Shown one piece after another: positions 18,693 to 28,160 of a stretch of 64,000 nt of DNA (the stretch's first letter is position 1; every line of letters starts with the position of its first letter). The stretch is taken from positions 87,310 to 151,309 of the forward strand of contig DASZUU010000052.1 of assembly GCA_035547425.1 (NCBI GenBank). Direction: 5' to 3'. The translations under genes and the position numbers were made by a program. This DNA is from Alloacidobacterium sp035547425. Lineage in GTDB: Bacteria > Acidobacteriota > Terriglobia > Terriglobales > Acidobacteriaceae. Under the pieces are notes generated by a model, which was not told where the DNA came from, did no database searches, and saw nothing but the letters and a program-made list of their open reading frames with translations.

Positions 18693-19169
18693 TTTGGCTA
18701 TTTTCTTAGCTGCACGGGCGCGCTTCGCTATTTCTTCTTCTGAAAACATGGTGCCGCGGCATTTTTCCGCCCCGCAGTTGCATTGGCAATCGTCATCCTC
18801 GCCATCGTACAAATTGTACTCATAAGTTAATTCTTCTCCGGCTGCAATATCGCGTATCGCCTTAATCCATACCCGTCCACGAACCTCATCGGTCTCGCAA
18901 TTCGGATCGCATGAATGATTGATAAACATTGCCGTACCATGGCCATCGATCACGAAATCGCCGTCGCCTATTCCAAAGAGGTAGGTTGTAGGCGAATCCT
19001 GGTATTTTTCGTCGGCTTCTTCTTTCGTTATACGTGGCCCCGTGTATTCCACAATGCGAGTGCCTTTCTTGATGGGAGCAGTGGTATAGCATCCAGCTGC
19101 ATGGATAGCGGAGGAACGGATAATCAGGCTCATAAATATAAGGATTCGAGCCGAGTATATCTTACTCAT
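18684..19169 (-). CDS. SET-domain protein (putative lysine methyltransferase)
   Basis: Up to 161 aa, with an internal ATG twelve codons in that gives the more typical start (MSLIIRSSAIHAAGCY). The SET core is clear: TAPIKKGTRIVEYTGPRI at the N-terminal edge, FINHSCDPNC as the NHSC AdoMet-binding knot, and ELTYEYNLYDG as the second half. It closes with a post-SET cysteine cluster CQCNCGAEKCRGTMF and a lysine-rich tail. SET proteins transfer methyl groups from S-adenosylmethionine to lysines. Bacterial versions have few known substrates. No partner gene is apparent. Confidence 0.85.
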   Translation of the reverse strand: MSKIYSARILIFMSLIIRSSAIHAAGCYTTAPIKKGTRIVEYTGPRITKEEADEKYQDSPTTYLFGIGDGDFVIDGHGTAMFINHSCDPNCETDEVRGRVWIKAIRDIAAGEELTYEYNLYDGEDDDCQCNCGAEKCRGTMFSEEEIAKRARAAKKIAKSR

Positions 19170-19371
19170 TGTCGGAAATTTTGTTTGGGCTGGAGGAGTT
19201 TGCGTCCAACCCCATTCTCAGAGGCAGCATTTCAAGTGCCGGTACTTATACTTGCCTGCATTTTGCGTGTTCGTGGCGAGCGTAATTCTTCCCACTGTTA
19301 CGCTGTCATACTATGCATGTCTGTTTTGGTGTACCACATATAGATGGTTGCCTTGTTAGGAGGCATCAGAG

Positions 19372-22300
19372 ATGAAGAAGAACAGCTCTGGTAGCGAAGA
19401 TGCAAGTGGCTCTGACACCAGACGCTCTCCTGGTGTCCTTCCGCACAATGATGGTTTGACGGTTGTTGAGCAGCCTTTCGCAGATCTTGGTGTCATCCTG
19501 ACAAGCCTGCAGCACATGAAGGAAGGGGACTTTTCCATCCGCTTGCCTGGCTCGTGGACAGGACTCCCCGGAAAAATTGCCGATACATTCAATGACATTA
19601 TTGCTGCCAACGAGCAAATGGCATTGGAATTGAAAAGGGTGGGTCAGGCCGTCGGCAAAGAGGGCCGCATCCGCCAGCGTACCCGGCTTCTGGCTCCCCG
19701 AGGGGCCTGGCGCGAGATGGAAACCTCCATAAATACACTCATTGAGGACCTTCTTCGCCCGACAACCGAGGTTACCCGGGCTATTGGCGCCGTTGCGCAG
19801 GGAAACCTCAATGAAAAAGTGCGCCTTGATGTGGATGGGCGCCCTCTGGAAGGCGAATTTCTTCGCTCGGCAACTATCGTCAACACGATGATTCAGCAAC
19901 TCAGCGTCTTTACGTCGGAAGTCACGCGTGTAGCGCGGGAAGTGGGCACAGATGGCAAGCTGGGTGGGCAGGCCGTTGTCCCCGGGGTAGCTGGAACGTG
20001 GAAAGACCTTACTGATTCAGTAAATCTCATGGCGAGCAATTTGACCAGCCAGGTCCGCAACATTGCTGAAGTAGCGACAGCAGTCGCCAGCGGAGACCTC
20101 TCTCGTAAGATCACTGTCGATGTGCGTGGTGAAATCCTTCAGCTCAAAGAAGCAATCAATACCATGGTCGACCAACTGCGCTCTTTCGCTTCGGAAGTGA
20201 CACGCGTAGCGCGGGAGGTGGGCACAGATGGCAAGCTGGGTGGTCAGGCCGTAGTTCCGGGTGTCGCAGGAACATGGAAAGACCTAACGGACTCAGTAAA
20301 TGCCATGGCGGGAAATCTTACTGCGCAAGTCCGCAATATTGCTGAAGTCACAACTGCTGTGGCCCGCGGCGACCTTTCTCGCAAGATCACGGTGGACGTG
20401 AAGGGCGAAATTCTTGCGCTTAAAGAAACCATAAACACGATGGTGGACCAGCTCAATGCTTTTGCGGGCGAAGTGACGCGCGTGGCCCGCGAGGTGGGCA
20501 CTGAAGGAAAGCTGGGCGGTCAAGCGAACGTGCCCGGCGTTGCCGGCACATGGAAAGATTTGACAGATAACGTCAATTTCATGGCCAGCAATCTTACAGG
20601 CCAGGTACGCAATATTGCAGAAGTTGCAACTGCGATCGCGACTGGTGATCTCTCGCGCAAGATCACAGTGGATGTACGCGGCGAGATTCTTCAACTCAAA
20701 GAAACATTGAATACGATGGTAGACCAGCTGAATCGCTTCGCAGGCGAGGTAACGCGCGTAGCACGCGAGGTTGGCACCGAGGGTCGATTAGGCGGCCAGG
20801 CGAACGTTCCGGGCGTCGCCGGCACATGGAAGGACCTTACGGATAACGTCAATTCCATGGCCAGCAATCTTACAAACCAGGTTCGAAATATTGCTGAGGT
20901 AACAACGGCTGTTGCGCGTGGTGACCTTTCGCGCAAGATTACTGTTGATGTCAAGGGCGAAATTCTTGAGCTGAAGGACACTATCAACACGATGGTGGAC
21001 CAACTGAACGCCTTTGCCAGCGAAGTAACGCGTGTAGCGCGCGAAGTCGGCACGGAAGGAAAACTCGGGGGTCAAGCGCAGGTCTTAGGTGTTGCGGGCA
21101 CATGGAAAGACCTGACAGATAACGTCAACTTCATGGCAGGAAATTTGACAGCGCAAGTGCGCAATATTGCTGAAGTTGCAACCGCCGTTGCACGTGGCGA
21201 CCTCTCGCGCAAGATTACTGTTGATGTTAAGGGCGAAATTCTTGAGCTGAAGAACACCATCAACACGATGGTGGACCAACTGAACGCTTTTGCAGGTGAA
21301 GTAACGCGTGTAGCGCGCGAAGTTGGTAGTGAAGGGCGGCTTGGCGGACAGGCGGATGTACCCGGTGTTGCCGGCACATGGAAGGACCTTACTGACTCTG
21401 TCAACTCCATGGCCGGCAATCTGACTGCTCAAGTGCGCAACATTGCTGAAGTGACAACCGCTGTTGCGCGTGGCGATCTTTCGCGCAAGATTACCGTTGA
21501 TGTTAAAGGCGAAATTCTTGAGCTGAAGGACACCATCAATACAATGGTGGACCAACTCAACGCCTTTGCCGCGGAGGTCACACGCGTGGCCCGCGAAGTT
21601 GGAACCGAGGGCAAGCTGGGCGGCCAGGCACAGGTCCCCGGAGTTGCAGGCACGTGGAAAGATCTTACGGATAACGTCAACGTCATGGCTGCGAATCTGA
21701 CGGCGCAGGTGCGCGGCATCGTAAAGGTTGTGACCGCTGTAGCGAACGGCGTGCTTACGCAGAAGCTCACAGTGAATGCGAAGGGCGAAGTTGCGGCGCT
21801 GGCGGAAACCATCAACAATATGACGGACACGCTCGCTACCTTTGCTGACCAGGTGACCACCGTAGCGCGTGAAGTTGGCGTAGAAGGCCGTTTGGGCGGG
21901 CAGGCCAATGTGCCCGGTGCAGCCGGAACGTGGAAGGATCTTGTCGATAATGTTAACTTGCTCGCGGATAATCTCACCAACCAGGTTCGCGCTATCGCAG
22001 AAGTTGCAACCGCCGTTACCAAAGGCGATCTCACGCGCTCGATTCAGGTGGAAGCCAGAGGGGAAGTTTCCGAGCTAAAAGATAACATCAACACGATGAT
22101 CAACAACCTGCGCCTCACCACCGAGCGCAATACTGAGCAGGACTGGCTGAAAACCAACCTCGCGCGCTTTACGGGCATGCTGCAAGGCCAGCGTGATCTA
22201 ACTACCGTAGGCCGGATGCTGCTTTCGGAACTTGCGCCGCTGGTAAACGCCCAGCAAGGGTTGATTTATCAGATGGATTCGGAGCAACCGGGGACCATGG

Positions 22301-24864
22301 TATTGCTCTCCTCCTATGCCAGTCCGCACGATGACCGTTTCAGCCGTATAAAGACAGGCGAAGATCTGATCGGCCAATGTGCGGTGGAGAAGCGGCGTCT
22401 GCTAATCACAGATCTGCCTCCTGCGACTACTTCCATACGTTCAGGGCTGTTTGAATCTGTACCTAAGAATGTGATTGTGCTGCCGGTGCTTTTTGAAGAT
22501 CAGGTGAAAGCTGTTATCGAACTGGCTACATTGAACATCTTTACCGCTTCGCATCTCGCATTTTTAGAACAGCTTACTTCCAGCATCGGCATCGTACTGA
22601 ACAGCATTGAAGCAACGATGCAGACCGAGGCCCTGTTGAAACAGTCGCAACAGCTGGCTACCGAACTTCAATCTCAACAGAAGGAATTGCAACAGACTAA
22701 CGAGCAGCTTGCACAGAAGGCGCAGCAACTTGCTGAGCAGAACGTCGAAGTAGAACGCAAAAATGAAGAAATCGAGCAGGCCCGCAGGGCGTTGGAGGAG
22801 AAGGCTAAAGAATTGGCTCTTACTTCCAAATACAAATCAGAATTTCTCGCAAACATGTCGCATGAGTTGCGCACGCCTCTGAACAGTATTCTGGTTCTGG
22901 GCCAGCAGCTTAGTGATAATCCTGACGGCAATTTAACGCCAAAGCAGATTGAGTTTGCGCGTACTATCCACGCTGCTGGAACTGATTTGCTGAATCTTAT
23001 CAGTGATATTCTCGATCTCTCCAAGATCGAATCCGGCACTGTCTCCATCGAAGCAGAAGAAGTGTTCTTTTCCAGCCTGCTTGAGATGATTGCGCGCCCA
23101 TTCCGGCATGAAGCGGAGAATAAAAAGCTCTCCTTTGACCTGCATGCCGATTCAAATCTAGGTCGGAGCCTGATTACCGACTCGAAGCGCCTGCAGCAAG
23201 TACTGAAGAACCTTCTCTCGAATGCATTCAAATTTACAGAGCATGGTGGCGTGCGCCTCTCTGTCTTCAAAGCCGAAAATGGATGGAGCGAAAATCACCC
23301 CATTCTCAAGAATGCTGCGTCAGTGATCGCTTTTGAAGTTGCAGATACAGGAATCGGTATTCCCCAGGAGAAGCAGAAGATAATCTTCGAGGCCTTTCAG
23401 CAGGCTGATGCCGGGACGAGCCGCAAGTATGGGGGCACAGGCCTGGGGCTTGCCATCAGCCGAGAATTGACTGCCCTGCTCGGTGGTGAAATTCAGCTGC
23501 AAAGCATCTCAGGTAAAGGGAGCACTTTCACGCTCTATTTACCTCAAACCTATGTAGCGCCCGCAGCGTCCGGCGCATCGTCGACAGAGGCATTTCATTC
23601 CGCCTCAGCAGCCTTGCAACTCACGAGCGCATCTCTGACGGACAGTTCTGAAATGCTAATTGAAGATGATAGAAACCATCTTCTGCCGGGAGAAGCAACT
23701 TTGCTGATCATCGAAGATGATCAGCATTATGCGCGTATTCTCTGCGATCTAGCCAGAGAAAAGGGCTTCCAGGTGCTCGTAGCGTCGCGGGGCTCAGAAG
23801 CTCTTGCATTGGCACGTGAGTTTCATCCAACTGCGATATCGCTCGATGTTTTCCTGCCTGACATGCTGGGATGGACCATCCTGAACCACCTCAAACAGGA
23901 TCTTGGCCTTCGCCACATCCCCGTACAGATGCTCACTCTGGATGACGATCGCCACCACGGATTATCTCGCGGCGCCTTCTCATTTGTGACAAAACCAGTT
24001 ACAAAAAAGGAATTAGAAGATGCGTTTAGCCGTATCCTGAAGTTTTCAATGCAGCAACGCAAACGCTTATTAATAGCCGAAGATAATCCAGCTGAGCAAC
24101 TGAGCATTCGCGAGCTTCTGGGCCATGATGACATTGATATACAAATTGCATCCACCGGAGCCGAGGCTCTTGAAGCTGTTAGAACACAATCGTTTGATTG
24201 CGTTGTGCTTGATTTGCGCTTACCGGATATGACTGGTTTCGAAGTGCTGGAGCAATTGCGTGATACTCCTGCGCTCAAGGACTTGCCGATTGTAGTGTTT
24301 ACGGGGAGAGAGATTTCAACCGAAGAAGATGCCAAATTGCACAGATTGGCCCGTAGTGTCATCGTAAAAGATGTGGAATCTCCTGAGCGGTTGCTTGATG
24401 AGACATCGTTGTTTCTTCATCGCGCGGTGACAGACCTACCTCTTGAAAAGCAGAAAATGCTTAATCGGCTTCATCGTTCCGATGAAGCATTAATCGGGAA
24501 AAAGGTGCTTGTGGTCGATGATGATGTGCGAAATATTTTTGCCTTGAGCAGCGTTCTGGAAAGAAGGGGAATGACTGTTCTTACTGCCAGCACAGGACGT
24601 GAAGCTATCTCAACGCTGGAATGCACGCCTGATTTGGCCATTGTGCTTATGGACATCATGATGCCGGAGATGGATGGATACGGAACGATGCAGTCAATCC
24701 GAAAGAATCCAGCATTTCATAGACTTCCGATAATTGCTTTAACAGCCAAGGCCATGAAGGGCGACCGCGAGAAGTGCCTGGAAGCGGGCGCATCAGAGTA
24801 TCTGGCGAAGCCCGTGAATACAGAGCAACTACTGGCTACGCTGCGTATTTGGCTCCATAGATAA
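19372..24864 (+). CDS. Poly-HAMP soluble hybrid histidine kinase with three receiver domains
   Basis: An 1830 aa cytoplasmic sensor; no membrane helix is seen. Residues ~40-930 are tandem HAMP modules: a divergent N-terminal part and eight 92-residue units, each about two HAMPs. There follow a GAF-like domain (~935-1075), a glutamine-rich coiled coil (~1080-1150), HisKA with phospho-accepting His1164 (NMSHELRTPL) and an HATPase with LKNLLSNAFKFTE, DTGIGI and GGTGLGL. Three receivers have aspartates at 1492, 1614 and 1761. The plan resembles fungal group III (Nik1) kinases and their bacterial relatives, which respond to osmotic or other stress. An AGGAGG ribosome site eight bases before the ATG fixes the start. 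It is followed 35 bases later by a second kinase. Confidence 0.93.
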   Translation: MKKNSSGSEDASGSDTRRSPGVLPHNDGLTVVEQPFADLGVILTSLQHMKEGDFSIRLPGSWTGLPGKIADTFNDIIAANEQMALELKRVGQAVGKEGRIRQRTRLLAPRGAWREMETSINTLIEDLLRPTTEVTRAIGAVAQGNLNEKVRLDVDGRPLEGEFLRSATIVNTMIQQLSVFTSEVTRVAREVGTDGKLGGQAVVPGVAGTWKDLTDSVNLMASNLTSQVRNIAEVATAVASGDLSRKITVDVRGEILQLKEAINTMVDQLRSFASEVTRVAREVGTDGKLGGQAVVPGVAGTWKDLTDSVNAMAGNLTAQVRNIAEVTTAVARGDLSRKITVDVKGEILALKETINTMVDQLNAFAGEVTRVAREVGTEGKLGGQANVPGVAGTWKDLTDNVNFMASNLTGQVRNIAEVATAIATGDLSRKITVDVRGEILQLKETLNTMVDQLNRFAGEVTRVAREVGTEGRLGGQANVPGVAGTWKDLTDNVNSMASNLTNQVRNIAEVTTAVARGDLSRKITVDVKGEILELKDTINTMVDQLNAFASEVTRVAREVGTEGKLGGQAQVLGVAGTWKDLTDNVNFMAGNLTAQVRNIAEVATAVARGDLSRKITVDVKGEILELKNTINTMVDQLNAFAGEVTRVAREVGSEGRLGGQADVPGVAGTWKDLTDSVNSMAGNLTAQVRNIAEVTTAVARGDLSRKITVDVKGEILELKDTINTMVDQLNAFAAEVTRVAREVGTEGKLGGQAQVPGVAGTWKDLTDNVNVMAANLTAQVRGIVKVVTAVANGVLTQKLTVNAKGEVAALAETINNMTDTLATFADQVTTVAREVGVEGRLGGQANVPGAAGTWKDLVDNVNLLADNLTNQVRAIAEVATAVTKGDLTRSIQVEARGEVSELKDNINTMINNLRLTTERNTEQDWLKTNLARFTGMLQGQRDLTTVGRMLLSELAPLVNAQQGLIYQMDSEQPGTMVLLSSYASPHDDRFSRIKTGEDLIGQCAVEKRRLLITDLPPATTSIRSGLFESVPKNVIVLPVLFEDQVKAVIELATLNIFTASHLAFLEQLTSSIGIVLNSIEATMQTEALLKQSQQLATELQSQQKELQQTNEQLAQKAQQLAEQNVEVERKNEEIEQARRALEEKAKELALTSKYKSEFLANMSHELRTPLNSILVLGQQLSDNPDGNLTPKQIEFARTIHAAGTDLLNLISDILDLSKIESGTVSIEAEEVFFSSLLEMIARPFRHEAENKKLSFDLHADSNLGRSLITDSKRLQQVLKNLLSNAFKFTEHGGVRLSVFKAENGWSENHPILKNAASVIAFEVADTGIGIPQEKQKIIFEAFQQADAGTSRKYGGTGLGLAISRELTALLGGEIQLQSISGKGSTFTLYLPQTYVAPAASGASSTEAFHSASAALQLTSASLTDSSEMLIEDDRNHLLPGEATLLIIEDDQHYARILCDLAREKGFQVLVASRGSEALALAREFHPTAISLDVFLPDMLGWTILNHLKQDLGLRHIPVQMLTLDDDRHHGLSRGAFSFVTKPVTKKELEDAFSRILKFSMQQRKRLLIAEDNPAEQLSIRELLGHDDIDIQIASTGAEALEAVRTQSFDCVVLDLRLPDMTGFEVLEQLRDTPALKDLPIVVFTGREISTEEDAKLHRLARSVIVKDVESPERLLDETSLFLHRAVTDLPLEKQKMLNRLHRSDEALIGKKVLVVDDDVRNIFALSSVLERRGMTVLTASTGREAISTLECTPDLAIVLMDIMMPEMDGYGTMQSIRKNPAFHRLPIIALTAKAMKGDREKCLEAGASEYLAKPVNTEQLLATLRIWLHR
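19918..22125 (+). repeat. Eight tandem 276-base coding repeats (HAMP units)
   Basis: Units begin at about 19918, 20194, 20470, 20746, 21022, 21298, 21574 and 21850. Each encodes a 92-residue block starting with EVTRVAREVG and containing GVAGTWKDLTD and GDLSRKITVDV. The first seven units are very alike in protein and largely alike in DNA. The eighth (VTTVAREVGVEGRLGG) has diverged most. All are in one frame, as expected of recent unequal duplication inside a gene. Confidence 0.95.
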
Positions 24865-24899
24865 GGACTACTCATGCCGGGAACAGATGGAAGCGTGTC

Positions 24900-26450
24900 A
24901 TGACTGAGACGGTGAACTCCCATGACAAAGTCAACATACTTCTGGTTGACGATCAGCCTGCAAAGTTGCTGAGTTATGAAGCCATTCTCGGCGATCTTCA
25001 CGAAAATCTCATCAAGGCCTCTTCCGGGACCGAAGCGCTGCAACATCTGCTGAAGAATGACATCGCAGTTGTTCTGACGGATGTAAGCATGCCCGGCCTT
25101 GACGGGTTTGAACTGGCCGACATGATGCGCCAGCATCCGCGTTTTCAAAAGACTGCAATTCTTTTTATTTCCGCAATTCATCTCTCCGATGTCGATCTAA
25201 TTAAGGGATATCAGCGTGGCGCCGTGGACTACATTTCGGTTCCGGTTATACCGGAAGTGCTGCGCGCTAAGGTCAGTCTTTTTGCCGAGTTGCACCGTAA
25301 ACGTCGTCAGTTGGAGACTTTGAACCGCGAACTGAAGCAGCACGTTGCCCAGCAAACAGAAGAAGTAAGAGAGCGCGCAGACCTCCTGAACCTTGCCTCA
25401 GAAGCCATCATGGTTCGCGACATAGATGGAGGTTTACTGTTCTGGAACTCGGGTGCGGAAACATTGTATGGATGGCGTCGCGATGAGGTCCTGGGCAAAG
25501 ATATTCATCATATTCTGTCGACGAAATTTCCTGCTCCGCGTAACAGGATTGAGTCCGCTCTTAAGAAGATGGGGAGATGGGAAGGCAATCTCATTCAATA
25601 TTCGCGAAACGGCAAAGAGCTTACGGTTGCATGTCGAAAGGTTTTGAAAAGGGGCCGTCCCGGATCGCCTACGGTAATTCTTGAAATCAGCCGCGACATT
25701 ACCGAACGATTACGCGCAGAAGAAGCTTTGCGCAATGCTGAAAAGATGGCTGCTATGGGCCGAGTAGCGGGAATTATCGCGCATGAGATCAACAATCCTC
25801 TGGAAGCAATTCTTAATATTTTTTACCTCTTGCGCGATCATCCATCTCTGGACAGCACAGCGATGGAATATGCCCGCATGGCCGAGCAGGAATTGCTTCG
25901 CGTGGCTCACATTGTCAAACAAAACCTGAGTTTTTATCGAGAATCGCAACAGCCTGTTCATGTTTCAGTGGCTGAAATACTCGACAATATTCTTGAATTG
26001 CAAGCGAGAAATATTCAGGCTCAAAATATCCTTCTGGAAAAGCGTTTTTTAACGGACGCAACTATCCATGGATTTCCGGGCGAATTGAGACAGGTCTTCA
26101 TGAACCTGATTGCGAATGCCATCCAGGCTATGCCGAAAGGAGGCCGACTGCGGATCAGTGTTCGGCATGCAGTTGCAGGTGGGGTGGCTATCTCTATATG
26201 CGACACAGGCTCAGGCATCAAACAGGAGTATGCAGAACAATTATTTGAACCATTTTTTACTACCAAAGCCGCGAAAGGGACAGGTTTGGGATTGTGGATC
26301 AGCAAAGGTATAGTTCAGAAATATGAAGGCTCCATTCGTTTTCGCAGCATCCAGATTGTAGATGGCTATGTGACGTGTTTTCGTGTGCTAATTCCAGGAG
26401 GATCAGTTCCAAAAAGCGAAAGTAACAATAGCCTGCCGGACTGGTATTAA
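24900..26450 (+). CDS. Hybrid sensor kinase: REC-PAS-HisKA-HATPase
   Basis: A 516 aa soluble kinase. An N-terminal receiver (residues ~10-130) has the phospho-acceptor Asp61 in VLTDVSMPGLDGF. A coiled linker leads to a PAS domain (~160-275), HisKA with His295 (IIAHEINNPLEAI) and an HATPase with NLIANAIQAM, CDTGSGI and GTGLGLWIS. It probably receives phosphate from the poly-HAMP kinase encoded 35 bases upstream and acts in the same relay; both are likely one transcript. No DNA-binding output domain is encoded nearby, so the final response regulator is elsewhere. Confidence 0.9.
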   Translation: MTETVNSHDKVNILLVDDQPAKLLSYEAILGDLHENLIKASSGTEALQHLLKNDIAVVLTDVSMPGLDGFELADMMRQHPRFQKTAILFISAIHLSDVDLIKGYQRGAVDYISVPVIPEVLRAKVSLFAELHRKRRQLETLNRELKQHVAQQTEEVRERADLLNLASEAIMVRDIDGGLLFWNSGAETLYGWRRDEVLGKDIHHILSTKFPAPRNRIESALKKMGRWEGNLIQYSRNGKELTVACRKVLKRGRPGSPTVILEISRDITERLRAEEALRNAEKMAAMGRVAGIIAHEINNPLEAILNIFYLLRDHPSLDSTAMEYARMAEQELLRVAHIVKQNLSFYRESQQPVHVSVAEILDNILELQARNIQAQNILLEKRFLTDATIHGFPGELRQVFMNLIANAIQAMPKGGRLRISVRHAVAGGVAISICDTGSGIKQEYAEQLFEPFFTTKAAKGTGLGLWISKGIVQKYEGSIRFRSIQIVDGYVTCFRVLIPGGSVPKSESNNSLPDWY

Positions 26451-26502
26451 TTGGGCGGGTTTGGAACTCGTCAATATGTTACACGCACATTTCAATGAAA
26501 AT

Positions 26503-26886
26503 CTAAATTTTCGAGATCAGAAACGGCTTTATATTTGGCGGCTCTTGTTCTTCGACAAGTTGCTTTTGTTTTGATGACCATTCCTTTTTAGTGGGACAAC
26601 TTATAGCCCATACGAGAGCTGCTATCCATCCAAGCAGTGTCCAGCCCAGGAACAAATTAAGTATGAAAATTTCTCCGTCCCTGGTACAGCCCCTTGCATC
26701 CGCTACGATGGACGGGATGAAATACAACGCTTCTATTAGAAAAGAAAGCCTGATTTCATTGCTTCTACGGCTTTCGGTGGGAACTGGATTGAGCGTCGAA
26801 GCTTCGTTATCGGATTCGTGAGATATGACTGAGAGCGATAGAAGGGAATCGACCCTAATTATTTTTTTCAAGGCGAGAATCCTCAA
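26503..26886 (-). CDS. Superinfection-immunity-type small membrane protein
   Basis: A 127 aa protein with two hydrophobic helices, LSFLIEALYFIPSIVA and LNLFLGWTLLGWIAALVWAI. The second contains the GWTLLGWIAALVWA pattern that defines the superinfection immunity family (T4 Imm-like), which in phages blocks DNA injection by a second phage. In bacteria the family is widespread and its role is mostly unproven. The N-terminal ~45 residues before the first helix are unusual for the family, so translation may start later. It converges with the kinase gene to its left. Confidence 0.7.
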   Translation of the reverse strand: MRILALKKIIRVDSLLSLSVISHESDNEASTLNPVPTESRRSNEIRLSFLIEALYFIPSIVADARGCTRDGEIFILNLFLGWTLLGWIAALVWAISCPTKKEWSSKQKQLVEEQEPPNIKPFLISKI

Positions 26887-27053
26887 CGAGGAAATCGTAC
26901 GAAACGAATATTATAGAAACGTTATTAAAATGTGTCGTAAATTATAGTTTTGATTAGCAAATGATCTTACTACAGTAATATCTTAGCGCGTAACTTCTTT
27001 TGAAGAGTAGGCAACAGAAAGTCTGGATTCCTTACGCACGTTGCATGCAATTA

Positions 27054-27680
27054 TTATTGCGGTGCATCAACTGATTCATTTTGCTGATGCCACATATGGG
27101 TAAGACGTTGAAGGTTCTGCTGTACTCGTTCCTGAGGGTCTTCCGATCCAGATGGTGGAACATGGGTGATCGCGCCGGGGCCGGGCGGTTCTTCATCTAT
27201 GTTGTCCTGACTCGATTCTGGATGTTGGTTTAGCGATGCTGTGGGTACACTTGCAGCTATAGCTGAAACAGTGCTGTTTTTGGCGGAAAGCAGCAATTCC
27301 CGCGGCATTCCCACCGAAGTTTTACCTACCATAATAAAGTTGTAGCCAGTCCCCAGAAGCAAACTCGTGAGCACATCGTGTGGCTCTCCCGGACCGTACG
27401 TCCCAAATACAGGAGTGTTCAAAGGGGCGCCGTCTATAGTCATACCCCCTAAACGAGAAACTTCTTGTAAGATTGCGGCCAAATCTGAGTTATGCGCATT
27501 CACTAAGAGGCTGCCATTCTTCAGGGTAATGACTGCGGGTTCGACCGCTGGAGACACGTTAGTATATTGAACTGATTGTCCTGCTCGATTTGCCTTTTGA
27601 GCATGGAGCGCGTGTGCAGATATGCCAGCCAAAACGATAAGGGTGGTAAAGAAGCGACTAAAGGGGAAGGGGAATGCCAT
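27054..27680 (-). CDS. Secreted STN-domain protein
   Basis: A 208 aa protein with a signal peptide (FSRFFTTLIVLAGISAHALHAQ). A short secretin/TonB N-terminal-like (STN) domain follows at about residues 55-125: LLVNAHNSDLAAILQEVSRLGGMTIDG, then a hydrophobic LTSLLLGTGYNFIMVG strand. The C-terminal 70 residues are low-complexity and proline/serine rich, with no secretin barrel. Such stand-alone STN proteins recur in Acidobacteria; their function is unknown. It is a single leftward gene. Confidence 0.7.
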   Translation of the reverse strand: MAFPFPFSRFFTTLIVLAGISAHALHAQKANRAGQSVQYTNVSPAVEPAVITLKNGSLLVNAHNSDLAAILQEVSRLGGMTIDGAPLNTPVFGTYGPGEPHDVLTSLLLGTGYNFIMVGKTSVGMPRELLLSAKNSTVSAIAASVPTASLNQHPESSQDNIDEEPPGPGAITHVPPSGSEDPQERVQQNLQRLTHMWHQQNESVDAPQ

Positions 27681-28160
27681 GCCGAGGACTACATGCCTTC
27701 ATAAGTAGGCAAGAATTTGCCTTTCACTCGTCCGGAATAGAAGATGAATTTTGCGTAAAAATGTCCAGATAACTATTTTTAAATCAATATTCGAACATTT
27801 ATGACGGTTCTGAGCGTTCGCACGCCAACGAAGAAACTTTATTCTCATTATTGGTCCGTGCTCTGTCTTTTTGAATGCGCTGTCATTCCAGCAGAGCATC
27901 CGATTTGCTCTGTTTTCTATTGGGGTAAATATTTTGTGTAAATCTATCCTTGCCTCTTTGCCGGCTTTGTAAAGGATATACAGGAAGTTGCTGTTCTGGG
28001 ATCCGTCGTCAAAGAAAGCTTTGTTCATACACCAACATCAGCGGCATCTGAGATTCAGGTTTCAGCACGCATAGAATTTCATCGCGTCTCACAACACTGC
28101 GAGGGCATAGAGCGCTAGGCTCTCGGTTTAATGATCCTTTTCTGCTCAATAAGGAAAATC
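27681..28160. other. Gap with no supported gene
   Basis: About 480 bases lie between the divergent STN and YncE/phosphoesterase genes. A minus-strand 109-codon frame (27699-28028) has an amino-acid mix like random sequence and no ribosome site, so it is not called. The region is A+T richer by eye and presumably holds both promoters. An AAGGA ribosome site lies just before 28161. Confidence 0.5.

Noticed and set aside
21429..22034. Long antisense frames across the HAMP repeats (also 20244-21555)
   Set aside because: They repeat with the same period as the kinase gene and are by-products of its codon pattern.
19918..22125. Regular repeats that could suggest a CRISPR-like or satellite array
   Set aside because: The 276-base period is in frame, without unique spacers, and encodes HAMP domains.
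22674..23270. A 198-codon minus-strand frame
   Set aside because: Antisense to the coiled-coil/HisKA part of the kinase; serine/arginine-rich shadow translation.
27699..28028. A 109-codon minus-strand frame
   Set aside because: Random-looking composition, no ribosome site, no family features.
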